A stretch of DNA of 64,000 bases from Methylomicrobium lacus LW14 (GCF_000527095.1 NZ_AZUN01000001.1:2232001-2296000); one strand, 5' to 3'; shown: positions 17,570 through 26,914, numbered from the stretch's first letter. Numbers and translations: made by a program. The notes: generated from the sequence alone by a model not told the origin.

Positions 17570-17743
17570 ATGATACGAATCGTTGAAAAATGGAATGACG
17601 CGGAGTTGATCTGTGATAATTACGGCTATCATTTGCGCGTGTTTTTGGGCACTCAATTGCGGTCGATCATCAACGTGACCGCCGAAGACGACGACGAAGC
17701 GATCAAAAGAGCACGGCGCGCCATCTACCTCTTTCTGTCCTGA
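17570..17743 (+). CDS. 57-residue conserved-looking small protein of unknown function
   Basis: The start ATG at 17570 is preceded by TAAGGAGACTTT, an excellent Shine-Dalgarno sequence with 6-base spacing. The protein begins MIRIVEKWNDAELICDNYG and has an acidic run EDDDEAIKRARRAIYLFL near its end. It has no membrane segment or signal peptide, and secondary structure looks mixed alpha/beta. It sits alone between the ilvC terminator and the YjdF-like gene. I do not recognise the family. The strong ribosome-binding site and codon use like the neighbouring genes support it being real. Confidence 0.6.
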   Translation: MIRIVEKWNDAELICDNYGYHLRVFLGTQLRSIINVTAEDDDEAIKRARRAIYLFLS

Positions 17744-17963
17744 TGCGAATGGGCTAAAACCCCCGGTTAACGCAATTTAAGCCGTCAGCCAACTTACTTC
17801 GGCGCACCAAATTGGCGCTGCAAGTCACAAATCGGGTCATTATTTCCCACCTGATCAAAGGCTGGGTCCTATTGAGCGCGCATCGAAAATGTTCGATGCA
17901 TGAAAAAATACCGCCGCTTTGCGATAATAACAGCACTCAACGGACTCACGCTGTTAATAAGCC

Positions 17964-18557
17964 ATGTATAAAACCGGACTCTCGCTGTTCTTGGCGGCTT
18001 TCATCTGGTCGGGCATTCACCCGAAAGACTATCCGACCTGGATAATGGAAACCCTACCCGCCGTGATCGGCATGATCGCGGTCATCGCGACCCGAAATCG
18101 CTTTCGCTTGACGCCGCTGGCCTATTGGCTGATCCTCGCGCACAGCATCATTCTGTTCATCGGCGGTCATTACACCTACGCGGAAGTCCCGCTGTTCGAC
18201 ACGATCAAGAGTGTTTTTGGCCTCGAACGGAATAATTACGACAAACTCGGCCATTTCATGCAAGGCTTCGATCCGGCGATCGTCAGCCGGGAAATCCTGA
18301 TCAGAAACGCGGTTTTCCGCAGCCGCAACTGGCTGAATTTCATGATCCTCTGTTTCTGCCTGGCACTCAGCGCCGTTTACGAAATGATCGAATGGGGAGC
18401 GGCCTTGTTCAGCAAAGACGGCGCCGAAGCCTTTCTCGGCACCCAAGGCTATTCCTGGGACACGCAATCGGACATGGCTTTTGCCCTGGCCGGCGCGGCG
18501 CTGGCGTTGATCGCATTGAGCCGCACGCATGACCGCCAATTGGCAAGGCTGCTTTAG
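17964..18557 (+). CDS. YjdF/DUF2238-type integral membrane protein
   Basis: A 197-residue protein with about five to six hydrophobic helices. It carries the family signatures GGHYTYAEVPLFD, NNYDKLGHFMQGFDPAIVSRE, SAVYEMIEWGAAL and GYSWDTQSDMAFALAGA, which identify DUF2238. The conserved His, Asp and Glu residues in or near the membrane suggest a metal or proton site, but no biochemical function is established as far as I know. It is not in an obvious operon. Confidence 0.85.
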   Translation: MYKTGLSLFLAAFIWSGIHPKDYPTWIMETLPAVIGMIAVIATRNRFRLTPLAYWLILAHSIILFIGGHYTYAEVPLFDTIKSVFGLERNNYDKLGHFMQGFDPAIVSREILIRNAVFRSRNWLNFMILCFCLALSAVYEMIEWGAALFSKDGAEAFLGTQGYSWDTQSDMAFALAGAALALIALSRTHDRQLARLL

Positions 18558-18743
18558 CCCGATTATCGCCCCATCGACTGTTGATATTCAGACACCCCGT
18601 CAACACCTAATCGACACCGCCAGCCGAGCAAATCGGCTTTGCAGCCCCGACCCAAAGTTTTGACAACTCCCGCATATGCAAACTATCATCCAGACCCCAA
18701 TCATGACGGACGCAAGGTGTATCCCGTCCGGCACCAGGAATTC

Positions 18744-19334
18744 ATGAAACCACTCAAAAATATCTGCGTCTATTGCGGCTCCAGCCCCGGACGGCTAAAA
18801 GCTTATGCGGACGCCGCCCGCGCCCTCGCCGAAGCCCTGGTAAGCCGCAACATCGGCCTCGTTTACGGCGGCGCCAGCATCGGCATCATGGGCGCGGTAG
18901 CGGATCATGTGCTACAGCTAGGCGGCAAGGCGGTCGGCGTAATTCCCGAAGCCTTGATGCGCAAAGAAGTCGCGCATTATCGGCTGAGCGAACTCTATGT
19001 CACGCAATCAATGCACGAACGCAAGATGCGGATGGCGGAACTGTCCGACGGCTTCATCGCGCTTCCGGGCGGCCTCGGCACACTGGAGGAACTGTTCGAG
19101 ATTTGGACCTGGGCCCAGCTTGGCTTTCACGACAAGCCTTGCGGCTTGCTCAATGTGGAAGGCTATTACGATCCGTTGATCGAATTTCTGGATCACGCGG
19201 TAACGGAACAATTTGTCCACCCCTCTCACCGCGCAATACTGATTGTGGAAAGCGATCCCGAGAAGTTGCTGGACCGCTTTGCAAATTACCAGCCCCCGAT
19301 CGTCAAAACCTGGGTAGAGAAGGACGAGATTTAA
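18744..19334 (+). CDS. LOG-family nucleotide phosphoribohydrolase (TIGR00730)
   Basis: A 196-residue protein with the LOG motif ALPGGLGTLEELFEIWTWAQLG and the N-terminal ICVYCGSSPG plus GLVYGGASIGIMG Rossmann segments. Relatives release the base from cytokinin-type or other nucleoside 5'-monophosphates. The start at 18744 (MKPLKNICVYCG) gives the family N-terminus; an upstream extension to 18639 is proline/His-rich and unlike family members. The gene stands alone. In bacteria the physiological substrate is often uncertain, so cytokinin activation is only the family label. Confidence 0.9.
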   Translation: MKPLKNICVYCGSSPGRLKAYADAARALAEALVSRNIGLVYGGASIGIMGAVADHVLQLGGKAVGVIPEALMRKEVAHYRLSELYVTQSMHERKMRMAELSDGFIALPGGLGTLEELFEIWTWAQLGFHDKPCGLLNVEGYYDPLIEFLDHAVTEQFVHPSHRAILIVESDPEKLLDRFANYQPPIVKTWVEKDEI

Positions 19335-19509
19335 AGCGAGTCGGGAGCAGACGTTTGGCCGCAGGGCCGTAGGTGACGATAGGAACCGCATCAATCGCGA
19401 ACGATGCGATACGGTTCGTTCCTCACCACACCTCACTCCAGAAAAAGTATATCATTGAGATGCTTAACGGAGAGCCAACCGAGCATCACCCTTTCCAATT
19501 CAACTTTTT

Positions 19510-20412
19510 TCAATTTATCTCTGGCTGAATCGCATGAGTTTTAATTAACGATGCGGGATCCCAGTTCCGCACGCCCCAGTCCAGCAGTTCCGGACAGGAT
19601 GCCTGCTTCAGCTCAACCGGCGGCTTTTGCCGCAATAATTCCAGCAGTTTGAACATCACCGCAGGCGCATTCCGCAAGGTCACCGCCTCGGCCAGCGTCT
19701 GCTTGCTGAGCTTATAGCCGTGGCTGTCGATGATGATCGGCACATGCAGGTAGGAAGACGTCGGCAGGCCGAGCAGTTGTTGCAGAAAAATCTGTTTCGG
19801 GGTCGAGTCGACGAGGTCGAACCCTCTAACGACATGCGTGATGCCTTGCAGCTGATCGTCGATCACGCAGGCGAGCTGGTAGGAAACGATGCCTTCCTTG
19901 CGCTTCAGGATGAAATCGCCGTGTTCGGTCGCGAGGTTCTGGCGAATGAGCCCTTGCAGCCGGTCTTCGAAGACGATGTCGCGGCCGTCGCTTCTGGCGC
20001 GCAAGGCAAAGGGCTGGCCGGATGGAATCGCGGTCCGGTTTCGGCACAGCCCCGGATAGATGCCGTGCCGGCCGGGCAGTTCGGCCAGCAGCTTGCGGCT
20101 GCAAATACAGGGATAGAGTTGGTCTTCCCGCTGCAACCGGGCCAGCGCCTGTTCATAGTCGGCCAAGTGCTGGCTTTCGTAATAAACCGCGCCGTCCCAA
20201 TGCAGGCCATAAGCTGCCAACGTCTCTAATATGCTGCCGACGGCGCCCGGCGCATTGCGCGGCGTGTCGATGTCGTCGATGCGCAGCAGCCAACGGCCGC
20301 GCCGGGCGCGCGCATCGAGGAAACTCGCCAGCGCCGTGTAGAGAGAACCGAGATGCAAGGGACCGGTCGGCGACGGTGCAAACCGGCCGACATAAGGCTT
20401 AGCCCCCGCCAC
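19510..20412 (-). CDS. gluQ: Glutamyl-Q tRNA(Asp) synthetase
   Basis: A 300-residue truncated glutamyl-tRNA-synthetase paralogue that attaches glutamate to queuosine of tRNA-Asp. It has the HIGH-type motif (APSPTGPLHLGSLYTAL), the zinc cysteines in CICSRKLLAEL and YPGLCR, and KLSKQ in place of KMSKS. No anticodon-binding domain follows, as expected for GluQ-RS. It lies 14 bp downstream of dksA on the same strand; the dksA-gluQ pair is conserved in gammaproteobacteria. Confidence 0.96.
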   Translation of the reverse strand: MAGAKPYVGRFAPSPTGPLHLGSLYTALASFLDARARRGRWLLRIDDIDTPRNAPGAVGSILETLAAYGLHWDGAVYYESQHLADYEQALARLQREDQLYPCICSRKLLAELPGRHGIYPGLCRNRTAIPSGQPFALRARSDGRDIVFEDRLQGLIRQNLATEHGDFILKRKEGIVSYQLACVIDDQLQGITHVVRGFDLVDSTPKQIFLQQLLGLPTSSYLHVPIIIDSHGYKLSKQTLAEAVTLRNAPAVMFKLLELLRQKPPVELKQASCPELLDWGVRNWDPASLIKTHAIQPEIN

Positions 20413-20426
20413 GGCGCGGCGAAAGA

Positions 20427-20861
20427 TCAGCCCATTTGTTTTTCGCGGATTTCATCCAGGGTTTTGCAATCGATGCACAAGGTCGCGGTCGGACGCGCTT
20501 CTAAACGACGGATGCCGATTTCGATGCCGCAGGACTCGCAAAAGCCATAACCGCCGGATTCGATTTCCTTCAGCGCTTCGTCGATTTTCTTGATCAGTCG
20601 GCGCTCGCGGTCGCGGGTCCGCAGTTCCAGGCTGAATTCGGATTCCTGTGTGGCCCGGTCGTTCGGATCGGGAAAGTTGGCTGCGTCATCCTGCATGTGG
20701 TGCACGGTGCGGTCGACTTCCTTCATCAGTTCGGCTTTCCAGTTTTTTAGAATGTTCTCAAAATGCTTTAATTGAGCATCATTCATGTATTCTTCGCCTT
20801 CCTGTTCCACATAAGGCGTAAAACTGAACGGTGATGCACCAACTTTAGAACTTTCGATCAT
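20427..20861 (-). CDS. dksA: RNA polymerase-binding transcription factor DksA
   Basis: A 144-residue DksA with the coiled coil (MNDAQLKHFENILKNW onward), the tip motif FPDPNDRATQE containing the conserved aspartates, the DRERRLIKKI helix, and a C4 zinc finger (CESC...CIDC). It binds the secondary channel of RNA polymerase and acts with ppGpp on rRNA and amino-acid promoters. A short variable N-terminal tail precedes the conserved GEEYMN segment. Confidence 0.97.
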   Translation of the reverse strand: MIESSKVGASPFSFTPYVEQEGEEYMNDAQLKHFENILKNWKAELMKEVDRTVHHMQDDAANFPDPNDRATQESEFSLELRTRDRERRLIKKIDEALKEIESGGYGFCESCGIEIGIRRLEARPTATLCIDCKTLDEIREKQMG

Positions 20862-20972
20862 CCAATAACTCCCAAGGGATAGGCTAAATAAACCCTATAT
20901 TTTTAGCAGAATAGTTACGGGTTGGCAAGATTTATTGGTATCATTCTGTCTTTTGAAACGAGCGGCAACAGC

Positions 20973-22139
20973 ATGAGCTTAAGGGTAGCGGAGCGAATTT
21001 CGGGCATTCAGCCTTTTTATGTGATGGAACTGCTCAGGCGTGCGAAGGAACTGGAAGCCGAAGGCCGAGACATCATTCACATGGAAATCGGCGAGCCGGA
21101 TTTTATGACGCCGCCAACGATCCTGAAGGCGGCGATTGCGCACACCGCGACCGGCGACGTCAAATACACGTCGGCGGCGGGCTTGCCCGAACTCCGAGAA
21201 AAAATCGCGGCATTCTACCGCCTGAGATACGGCGTGACGATCCCGGTCCGCCGCATCTTTGTGACGCCCGGCGCGACCGGCGCGTTTTTGCTGGCCCTGG
21301 GCGCGAGCCTGAATCCGGGCGAGGAAGTGTTGATGGCCGACCCCTGCTATCCCTGCAACAGCAATTACGTGCAGCTTTATGACGGCAAAACCCGCACGAT
21401 CCCGGTCGACGCGGACAGCCATTATCAATTGACCGCCGACCTGATCGAGCGCCATTGGTCGGCCTATACCAAAGGCGTCCTGATCGCCTCGCCTTCCAAT
21501 CCGACCGGCACGATGATTCCGCGCGACGAGCTCAAAAAAGTGATCGCCACAACTCAACGGCTCGGCGGCTGCTTTTATTCGGACGAGATTTATCACGGCC
21601 TGGTCTATGGCGAGACCGCGGCGACCGCGCTCGAATTCAGCGACGAAGTCTTCGTGATCAACAGTTTCTCGAAATATTTCGGCATGACCGGCTGGCGTAT
21701 CGGCTGGCTGATCGTGCCGGAAATCTTTATCGAGGCGACCGAAAAACTGTCCCAAAACATCTTCATCTCGACATCGAGCGATGCCCAGCATGCCGCGCTG
21801 GCCGCCTTCGACGACGCCACGCTCGCCGAACTGGAAAGCCGCCGCCTCGAATTCGAAAAGCGGCGTGATTTCCTGTACGATGCGCTGGTGCGGATCGGCT
21901 TTGAGGTACCGATCAAACCGGAAGGCGCATTTTATATCTATGCGCGCTGCGCCAAATTCACCGACGACAGCTTCAAGTTCGCGCTGGACCTGCTCGAAAG
22001 CGAAGGCCTCGCGGTCACGCCGGGCAAGGATTTCGGCACGCACGAAGCCCATCATGCCCTGCGCTTTGCCTATACGACCTCGCTCGAAAAATTGGCGGAC
22101 GCGGTGCAACGACTCGAACGATTCATCAATACAAGGTAA
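20973..22139 (+). CDS. Class I/II pyridoxal-phosphate aminotransferase
   Basis: A 388-residue enzyme from the ATG at 20973 (MSLRVAERISGIQPF); an upstream start at 20922 would add an atypical hydrophobic stretch. Family marks are IHMEIGEPDFMTPP, ASPSNPTGTMIP, YSDEIYHGLVYGE and the cofactor lysine in NSFSKYFGMTGWRIGW. It probably transfers amino groups between 2-oxo acids and aspartate, alanine or an aromatic amino acid; the exact substrate cannot be decided. A rhodanese gene starts 3 bp after its stop. Confidence 0.9.
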   Translation: MSLRVAERISGIQPFYVMELLRRAKELEAEGRDIIHMEIGEPDFMTPPTILKAAIAHTATGDVKYTSAAGLPELREKIAAFYRLRYGVTIPVRRIFVTPGATGAFLLALGASLNPGEEVLMADPCYPCNSNYVQLYDGKTRTIPVDADSHYQLTADLIERHWSAYTKGVLIASPSNPTGTMIPRDELKKVIATTQRLGGCFYSDEIYHGLVYGETAATALEFSDEVFVINSFSKYFGMTGWRIGWLIVPEIFIEATEKLSQNIFISTSSDAQHAALAAFDDATLAELESRRLEFEKRRDFLYDALVRIGFEVPIKPEGAFYIYARCAKFTDDSFKFALDLLESEGLAVTPGKDFGTHEAHHALRFAYTTSLEKLADAVQRLERFINTR

Positions 22140-22142
22140 CAC

Positions 22143-22466
22143 ATGGCAGTCACAACTTTATCCGCAACCGACCTGAAAGATCGCCTGGCGCAAGGCGCCG
22201 ACCTTTTCCTGCTCGATGTCAGGGAACCGCAGGAATATCACTATGCGAACATCGACGGCAGCACGTTGATTCCGTTGCAGCAAATACCGCAGCGGATTGC
22301 CGATCTCGACCCGGCGCGGGACATTGTGGTGATCTGCCATCACGGCATGCGCAGCATGCAGGCGGCCAATTATCTGGCGCAGCAGGGCTTTGCGAACATC
22401 GCGAGCCTGACCGGCGGGATCGACGCCTGGTCTCTGCATTGCGACAGTTCGGTGCCGCGTTATTGA
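22143..22466 (+). CDS. Single-domain rhodanese-like protein
   Basis: A 107-residue cytoplasmic rhodanese with the sequence FLLDVREPQEYHYANIDGS and the active-site loop CHHGMRS, whose cysteine would carry the persulfide. Likely a sulfurtransferase or sulfur carrier. It directly follows the aminotransferase gene with 3 bp between them, so the pair is probably an operon. The GC-rich inverted repeat at 22476-22500 (GGGGCGG/CCGCCCC) separates it from the convergent propeller gene and may help end transcription. Confidence 0.9.
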   Translation: MAVTTLSATDLKDRLAQGADLFLLDVREPQEYHYANIDGSTLIPLQQIPQRIADLDPARDIVVICHHGMRSMQAANYLAQQGFANIASLTGGIDAWSLHCDSSVPRY

Positions 22467-22515
22467 GGGAAGACCGGGGCGGATCGAATCAGGCCGCCCC
22501 TCTCCTGCCGGAAGA

Positions 22516-24453
22516 TCAGGATTTCAGCCCGTAGACCTTTAATTGGCTGCCGATTACCCGGTCCGTTCCGGGCGCCAGGCGGTAGATCATCACATACACC
22601 CGCCCGTTGGCGACAACCGGCGGAATCATCTTGCCCATCAGACCGAGCCCGCCTTGATTATCGTCGCCCGTTCTGAACAATCGGCGCAATTTACCGCCTG
22701 GCAGAATCGTTGACGCATCGTAGGCGACCAACTGACTGTCGCCGAAACTCTTGTTGCTGTCGCCGAATTTGGCATAAATCCCCCAGACGATCGCGGTATT
22801 GAAATCGATCGCATCCGTGGCCGCCGGCCGCCCGGAGATGGAAAGCAAGCCGCCGGGCATGCCTCCAGGCGATCGCATATTGCCCGAGGCGATTTCCGAT
22901 CCTTGCGCACGAAACGTCGGCAAGGTATCCGGCCCGGTAAAAAAATTGTAACTCTTGAGCTGCGAGTTTTCGCCCCAGACATAGACGATACCCCGCGCCG
23001 CATCGCGCTTGGCGTACGCCATCGCATGGATGTGGTGCATGCGGTTGTTTTCCGGGCGCAGATCGCTGCATGGTAGGAACCAATTGCGGGTGCCGTCGTC
23101 GACATCGCCGGGATCGGGACAGGGAATGCTCGCGTTCAACCGATTCGCGCGCGCCCAGTTTTCATTCACATCGCCGCCATCATAGGAGGCGACCAGCGGC
23201 GGCCTGAACATCAGCTTGTTGAAGCGGTCGTTTTGGCCGAGATCGTTTTTATTCAACGCGTAAATGAGGCCGTCCTTGGTGCCCTGGAGCAGCATGTTCG
23301 ACCCCGGAATCAACATCGGGCTGGTCGCGCCGAAATCCCAATCCGACCCGGCCTTGTTGATTGCCGCGCGGCCGCAGGAAACCTCGGTCTTGTTGTCCGG
23401 CCAGAGGCAGCCATCACCGGAAGTCCGCTCGTCGAGAAAGGCCTTGTACCAATCGACTTTTTGCAGCAGCGGCCGGCTGCCGCCCGCACCGGGCACGAAA
23501 CGCAGCTTGATCATGCTTTCGGTCAGGTCGACGCCGCCGTTGTTCGAGGTGCCGTTCGAAGTCGCGACGTAAATCGTATCGCCTTCGGTGACCGGAGCGC
23601 CGCCCGCATGCCAGATGCCGGCGCCCCAGTTATTGAAAGCGGTCGCGCAAAAGATGCCCGGCTCGCGTGAAAAGCCGGTCTGCCCGAGCAAACCGCGGGT
23701 ATCGTAGGCGATCACGAAACCGTGCGGATTTTTACGTCCGCCCTGAAAGCTTTCCCCATTGGCCGCGAAGGCCAGCACCAACCCGTTATTGCCGGTCAAC
23801 GCCAAACCGGCACGCAATTTAGGATACACATATTGTTGAGTTTGGCCGTTTTCGGTAAAAACCGCATCCGCATCATTGAACCAGCAACCATTGCCTTCCT
23901 GCGATTGCCCGAAGATGCGCACCGGCGGCGATTTCTGCATGCCGTTCATCGGATTCAACGCGAACACCTTATAGTCGCGATAGCGGTTGTCATTCGCATT
24001 TTTGCGCATCCAGGCCACCACATACAAGGTATTGGTGGCCGCATCGATGACCGGCGTGGCGGCGATACCCCAGGTTGGCGTATGCCCCCAAGCATCCATA
24101 TCGGCCGAATCCGCTTCAACACCCAAATCGACTTCGTACAAACGCTGATTCGTGCGTGCGCTGATACCGATCACCTGGTTCTTCATCGTGGTCACGATCA
24201 CCAGATCGTCCGCTCCGACGCCGCCTTGCACAACCAACGGCTGCGTTTCGACCTTCGCGTCGAAATCATGCGTTCGCAACAGGCCGAATTGATTGGCATT
24301 GACATTCTGCTTGTTCAGAATGAACTCCTGATTATTTGCGGCGGTGCGGAAAGGGTTGCCGGCACGTTCCAGAACGCTGACCGCGAAGGCGCTTCCCGCC
24401 CCGACACCCGCCAGCACAGCCGTAAAGACTAAAACAGTAGATTTCCAAAGCAT
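22516..24453 (-). CDS. Exported PQQ-type beta-propeller protein of unknown function
   Basis: A 645-residue protein with a signal peptide ending SAFA-V at about residue 24. It carries repeated beta-propeller blades with alternating short strands and turns, for example TPVIDAATNTLYVVAW, GDTIYVATSNGT, MLLQGTKDGLIYALNKNDLG and GIVYVWGENSQL. Several paired cysteines (CWF, CATAF, CLWPD, SCGRA, PCPD, PCSD) suggest disulfides in the periplasm or outside the cell. It resembles the quinoprotein fold, but I cannot see the full catalytic and cofactor motif set of methanol or alcohol dehydrogenases, so enzyme activity is not claimed. It stands alone, convergent with the rhodanese gene. Confidence 0.75.
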   Translation of the reverse strand: MLWKSTVLVFTAVLAGVGAGSAFAVSVLERAGNPFRTAANNQEFILNKQNVNANQFGLLRTHDFDAKVETQPLVVQGGVGADDLVIVTTMKNQVIGISARTNQRLYEVDLGVEADSADMDAWGHTPTWGIAATPVIDAATNTLYVVAWMRKNANDNRYRDYKVFALNPMNGMQKSPPVRIFGQSQEGNGCWFNDADAVFTENGQTQQYVYPKLRAGLALTGNNGLVLAFAANGESFQGGRKNPHGFVIAYDTRGLLGQTGFSREPGIFCATAFNNWGAGIWHAGGAPVTEGDTIYVATSNGTSNNGGVDLTESMIKLRFVPGAGGSRPLLQKVDWYKAFLDERTSGDGCLWPDNKTEVSCGRAAINKAGSDWDFGATSPMLIPGSNMLLQGTKDGLIYALNKNDLGQNDRFNKLMFRPPLVASYDGGDVNENWARANRLNASIPCPDPGDVDDGTRNWFLPCSDLRPENNRMHHIHAMAYAKRDAARGIVYVWGENSQLKSYNFFTGPDTLPTFRAQGSEIASGNMRSPGGMPGGLLSISGRPAATDAIDFNTAIVWGIYAKFGDSNKSFGDSQLVAYDASTILPGGKLRRLFRTGDDNQGGLGLMGKMIPPVVANGRVYVMIYRLAPGTDRVIGSQLKVYGLKS

Positions 24454-24756
24454 AACTCCCCCTGTAGATTAAGTGGACGCCGCCACAATGAAGGAAACAC
24501 CAGTTCTTGTCAAGAGCCTGATTATAAGTGCTAGCCTTTCATTTTATTGTCATTTTTTGCATACCCCCCCGCTCCTTTTCCGCGCACAGAATCCCTGTCG
24601 CACCGATTTTATGCCTTCTACAAAGGATTGAAATTAAAGCTTTTCCTTACACCACAAACCTTATATAATGGTAAGTTTTATCGGGGCATTTGCCTCATCC
24701 TTGCTTTACCGCTCGCGCTTAGGTTCGGCGGAAGGCTTCAACCGTAAGGAAAAACC
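24454..24756 (+). promoter_or_regulatory. Promoter and leader of the rpsF operon
   Basis: No protein gene is evident. A TATAAT box is present at 24664-24669, with only a weak -35 (TTTTCC) 17 bp before it, giving a leader of about 80 bases. The segment just before rpsF can pair GGTT with AACC around GGCGGAAGGC and contains ACCG next to the ribosome-binding site. That is the general style of S6:S18 autoregulatory leaders, but I could not confirm the motif. A C7 run lies near 24564. Confidence 0.5.
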
Positions 24757-25203
24757 ATGCGACATTACGAAATTGTCTTTTTAGTCCATCCTGACCAAAG
24801 CGCTCAGGTACCTGCGATGATCGATCGCTATAAAGCCGTCATCGAAGGCGCTTCCGGTTCGATTCACCGCCTGGAAGACTGGGGCCGCAGACATTTGGCC
24901 TACCCTATCAACAAGATCCACAAAGCGCATTATGTGCTGATGAACATCGAATGCGACCAGCCGACACTGGCGGAACTGGAAAGCAACTTCCGTTTCAACG
25001 ACGCAATCCTGCGCAGCATGACCCTGCTGCAAAAACAAGCGGTCACCACGCCTTCTTCGATCGCGACGCAAGCCGCTGAAGAAAGCAGAAACGCCGAAGT
25101 CAAAGCCAAGGAAGCCGCCGCTCGCGCCGCTGCCGCTGAAGCCGAAGCTGTAGCCGACGAAGACATCGAGGACTTCGACGCCGACGAATTGGCTGCCGAC
25201 TAA
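24757..25203 (+). CDS. rpsF: Small ribosomal subunit protein S6
   Basis: A 148-residue S6. The fold is shown by MRHYEIVFLVHPDQSAQVPAM, HRLEDWGRRHLAYPI and the return strand HYVLMNIECD. After residue about 100 there is a long Ala/Glu/Lys tail ending in an acidic EDIEDFDADELAAD, longer than the E. coli protein. It binds S18 and the 16S rRNA platform. It is first in the set rpsF-rpsR-DUF2232-rplI with a good ribosome-binding site (TAAGGAAAAACC). Confidence 0.97.
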   Translation: MRHYEIVFLVHPDQSAQVPAMIDRYKAVIEGASGSIHRLEDWGRRHLAYPINKIHKAHYVLMNIECDQPTLAELESNFRFNDAILRSMTLLQKQAVTTPSSIATQAAEESRNAEVKAKEAAARAAAAEAEAVADEDIEDFDADELAAD

Positions 25204-25234
25204 CCCATCAACCTAACAGGATTAAGAGAACATC

Positions 25235-25459
25235 ATGGCACGTAACGCAAGACGTAAAACTAAAGGCTTCGGCGCCACTAACGGCGTGGAAATCGATTAC
25301 AAAGACCTGAACTTGCTGGGTGACTATGTCACCGAAACCGGCAAGATCGTACCCAGCCGCATCACCGGGGTCAGTGCAAAATATCAAAGACAGCTGTGCA
25401 CCGCGATCAAGCGCGCACGCTTCATTGCGCTGCTGCCTTACTGCGACGCACACAAATAA
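25235..25459 (+). CDS. rpsR: Small ribosomal subunit protein S18
   Basis: A 74-residue S18 with the standard C-terminal half ITGVSAKYQRQLCTAIKRARFIALLPY. It partners S6 in the ribosome and in autoregulation of this operon. It follows rpsF by 31 bp. Confidence 0.98.
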   Translation: MARNARRKTKGFGATNGVEIDYKDLNLLGDYVTETGKIVPSRITGVSAKYQRQLCTAIKRARFIALLPYCDAHK

Positions 25460-25481
25460 TTGAGCCAGACCAGGTAAGACT

Positions 25482-26375
25482 GTGAGAATTTTGGCGGATT
25501 ACATCATGCGCGGGCGAACACAGGCCATTATCGTGGCCTCGACGCTGGCACTGCTGTCGCTGAAATTCCCGCCGATCAGCATTCTCAGTTCGGCCACCAT
25601 CGCACTCGTCACGCTCCGGCGCGGCGCCGTCGAAGGCCTGTACATCCTGTTCGGCGCCGGCATCGCCGCCGCCCTGCTCGGTTATTTCGCGATCGACAAC
25701 TTTCAATTCGCCCTGCTCTACGCAATGCTGTTGTGGTTGCCGGTCTGGGCGATCTCGATCATCCTGCGGGAAGGACGGCAGTTGTCCCTGGCGGTTGAAA
25801 TAGCGGTCTTCATCGGCATGCTGGGCGTTGCGGGATTTTATCTATTCATAGATAACCCCGCCGCGCTGTGGACCGCACTGCTCGAGCAGATGATGCAGCA
25901 AGCCGCACCGCTCCAGGACATCAAGAACTGGATCGGCGAATTCTCCCATTACATGACCGGCATGTTTGCCGCCGGCACCGTATTCAGTCTGTTGTTCGGA
26001 CTGTTTCTCGGGCGCTGGTGGCAATCGCAGCTGTTCAATCCGGGCGGATTCAAACAGGAGTTTTTGCTGCTGAACACCAGCCCGAAACTGGCGATCAGCA
26101 GCCTGATCGTGCTGGCGGTCGCATTTTTTGCTACCGAGACCGTGGCCGAAGTTGCATGGAACATGACCATTTTGTTGTTTGTGCTCTACACCGTCATCGG
26201 CACCTCGGTGCTGCATGTGGTGTTCTCACAAACCCCAATCAGCCGCTTCGCGGTGCCGCTGTTTTATGTGACGCTGTTTCTGGTGCCGCAAGTCTTACCC
26301 CCGGTCGCTGTCGTCGGCCTGATCGACGCGTGGCTTAACCTTCGTAAAAGAAATTCGAATCAAACGAGCGCCTGA
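25482..26375 (+). CDS. DUF2232 multi-spanning membrane protein
   Basis: A 297-residue hydrophobic protein with about eight membrane helices, starting at a GTG preceded by AGGTAAGACT. The family is commonly found between rpsR and rplI in gammaproteobacteria and resembles YybS/ECF-type S components in topology. A role in transport or ribosome-linked physiology is not established. It is co-oriented with the ribosomal genes at 22 bp after rpsR and 44 bp before rplI, so the same transcript is likely. Confidence 0.85.
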   Translation: MRILADYIMRGRTQAIIVASTLALLSLKFPPISILSSATIALVTLRRGAVEGLYILFGAGIAAALLGYFAIDNFQFALLYAMLLWLPVWAISIILREGRQLSLAVEIAVFIGMLGVAGFYLFIDNPAALWTALLEQMMQQAAPLQDIKNWIGEFSHYMTGMFAAGTVFSLLFGLFLGRWWQSQLFNPGGFKQEFLLLNTSPKLAISSLIVLAVAFFATETVAEVAWNMTILLFVLYTVIGTSVLHVVFSQTPISRFAVPLFYVTLFLVPQVLPPVAVVGLIDAWLNLRKRNSNQTSA

Positions 26376-26419
26376 GGGCGCCATTTATCGGTTAAACGTC
26401 CGAATAAGAGGATTAAAAG

Positions 26420-26866
26420 ATGGAAGTTATTTTGCTTGAAAAAATAGCGAACTTGGGCGCCCTGGGTGACAAAGTCACGATCAAGGCCGGCTATGGCAGA
26501 AATTATCTGATACCGACCGGCAAGGCAGTTGCTGCAACCACCAAAAAAATCGCCGAGTTTGAAGCGCGTCGCGCGGAACTCGAAAAAGCCGCCGCTGCAA
26601 AGCTGGCTGCCGCGCAAGCACGCGCTGCCGCGATCAGCAAACTGCAAATCGTGATCACCCACAAAGCGGGCGACGAAGGCAGATTGTTCGGCTCGGTCGG
26701 CACCCACAACATCGCCGAAGCGATCACCGCGGCCGGCGTTGCGGTTGAGAAAGCGGAAGTGCGTCTGCCGCACGGCGCGATCCGCCACATTGGCGAGTAC
26801 CCAATCGACATCAACCTGCACTCCGATGTCGTGGTGACTCTGCCGGTCACGATCGCTGCGGAATAA
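26420..26866 (+). CDS. rplI: Large ribosomal subunit protein L9
   Basis: A 148-residue L9 with the N-terminal domain MEVILLEKIANLGALGDKV and KAGYGRNYLIPTGKAV, a long connecting helix, and the C-terminal domain GRLFGSVGTHNIAEAI. A terminator 23 bp after the stop closes the operon. Confidence 0.98.
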   Translation: MEVILLEKIANLGALGDKVTIKAGYGRNYLIPTGKAVAATTKKIAEFEARRAELEKAAAAKLAAAQARAAAISKLQIVITHKAGDEGRLFGSVGTHNIAEAITAAGVAVEKAEVRLPHGAIRHIGEYPIDINLHSDVVVTLPVTIAAE

Positions 26867-26888
26867 AAACGCTTCCTAGCGATTCTTG

Positions 26889-26914
26889 CCGGGCGCTGAT
26901 CGGCGCCCGGTTTT
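26889..26914 (+). terminator. Terminator of the rpsF-rplI operon
   Basis: The perfect stem CCGGGCGC/GCGCCCGG (26889-26896, 26903-26910) has a six-base loop and TTTT after it. Confidence 0.85.

Noticed and set aside
22516..24453. PQQ-dependent alcohol/methanol dehydrogenase
   Set aside because: The propeller fold fits, but I could not see the vicinal-cysteine, catalytic Asp and cofactor-binding pattern of the enzyme family.
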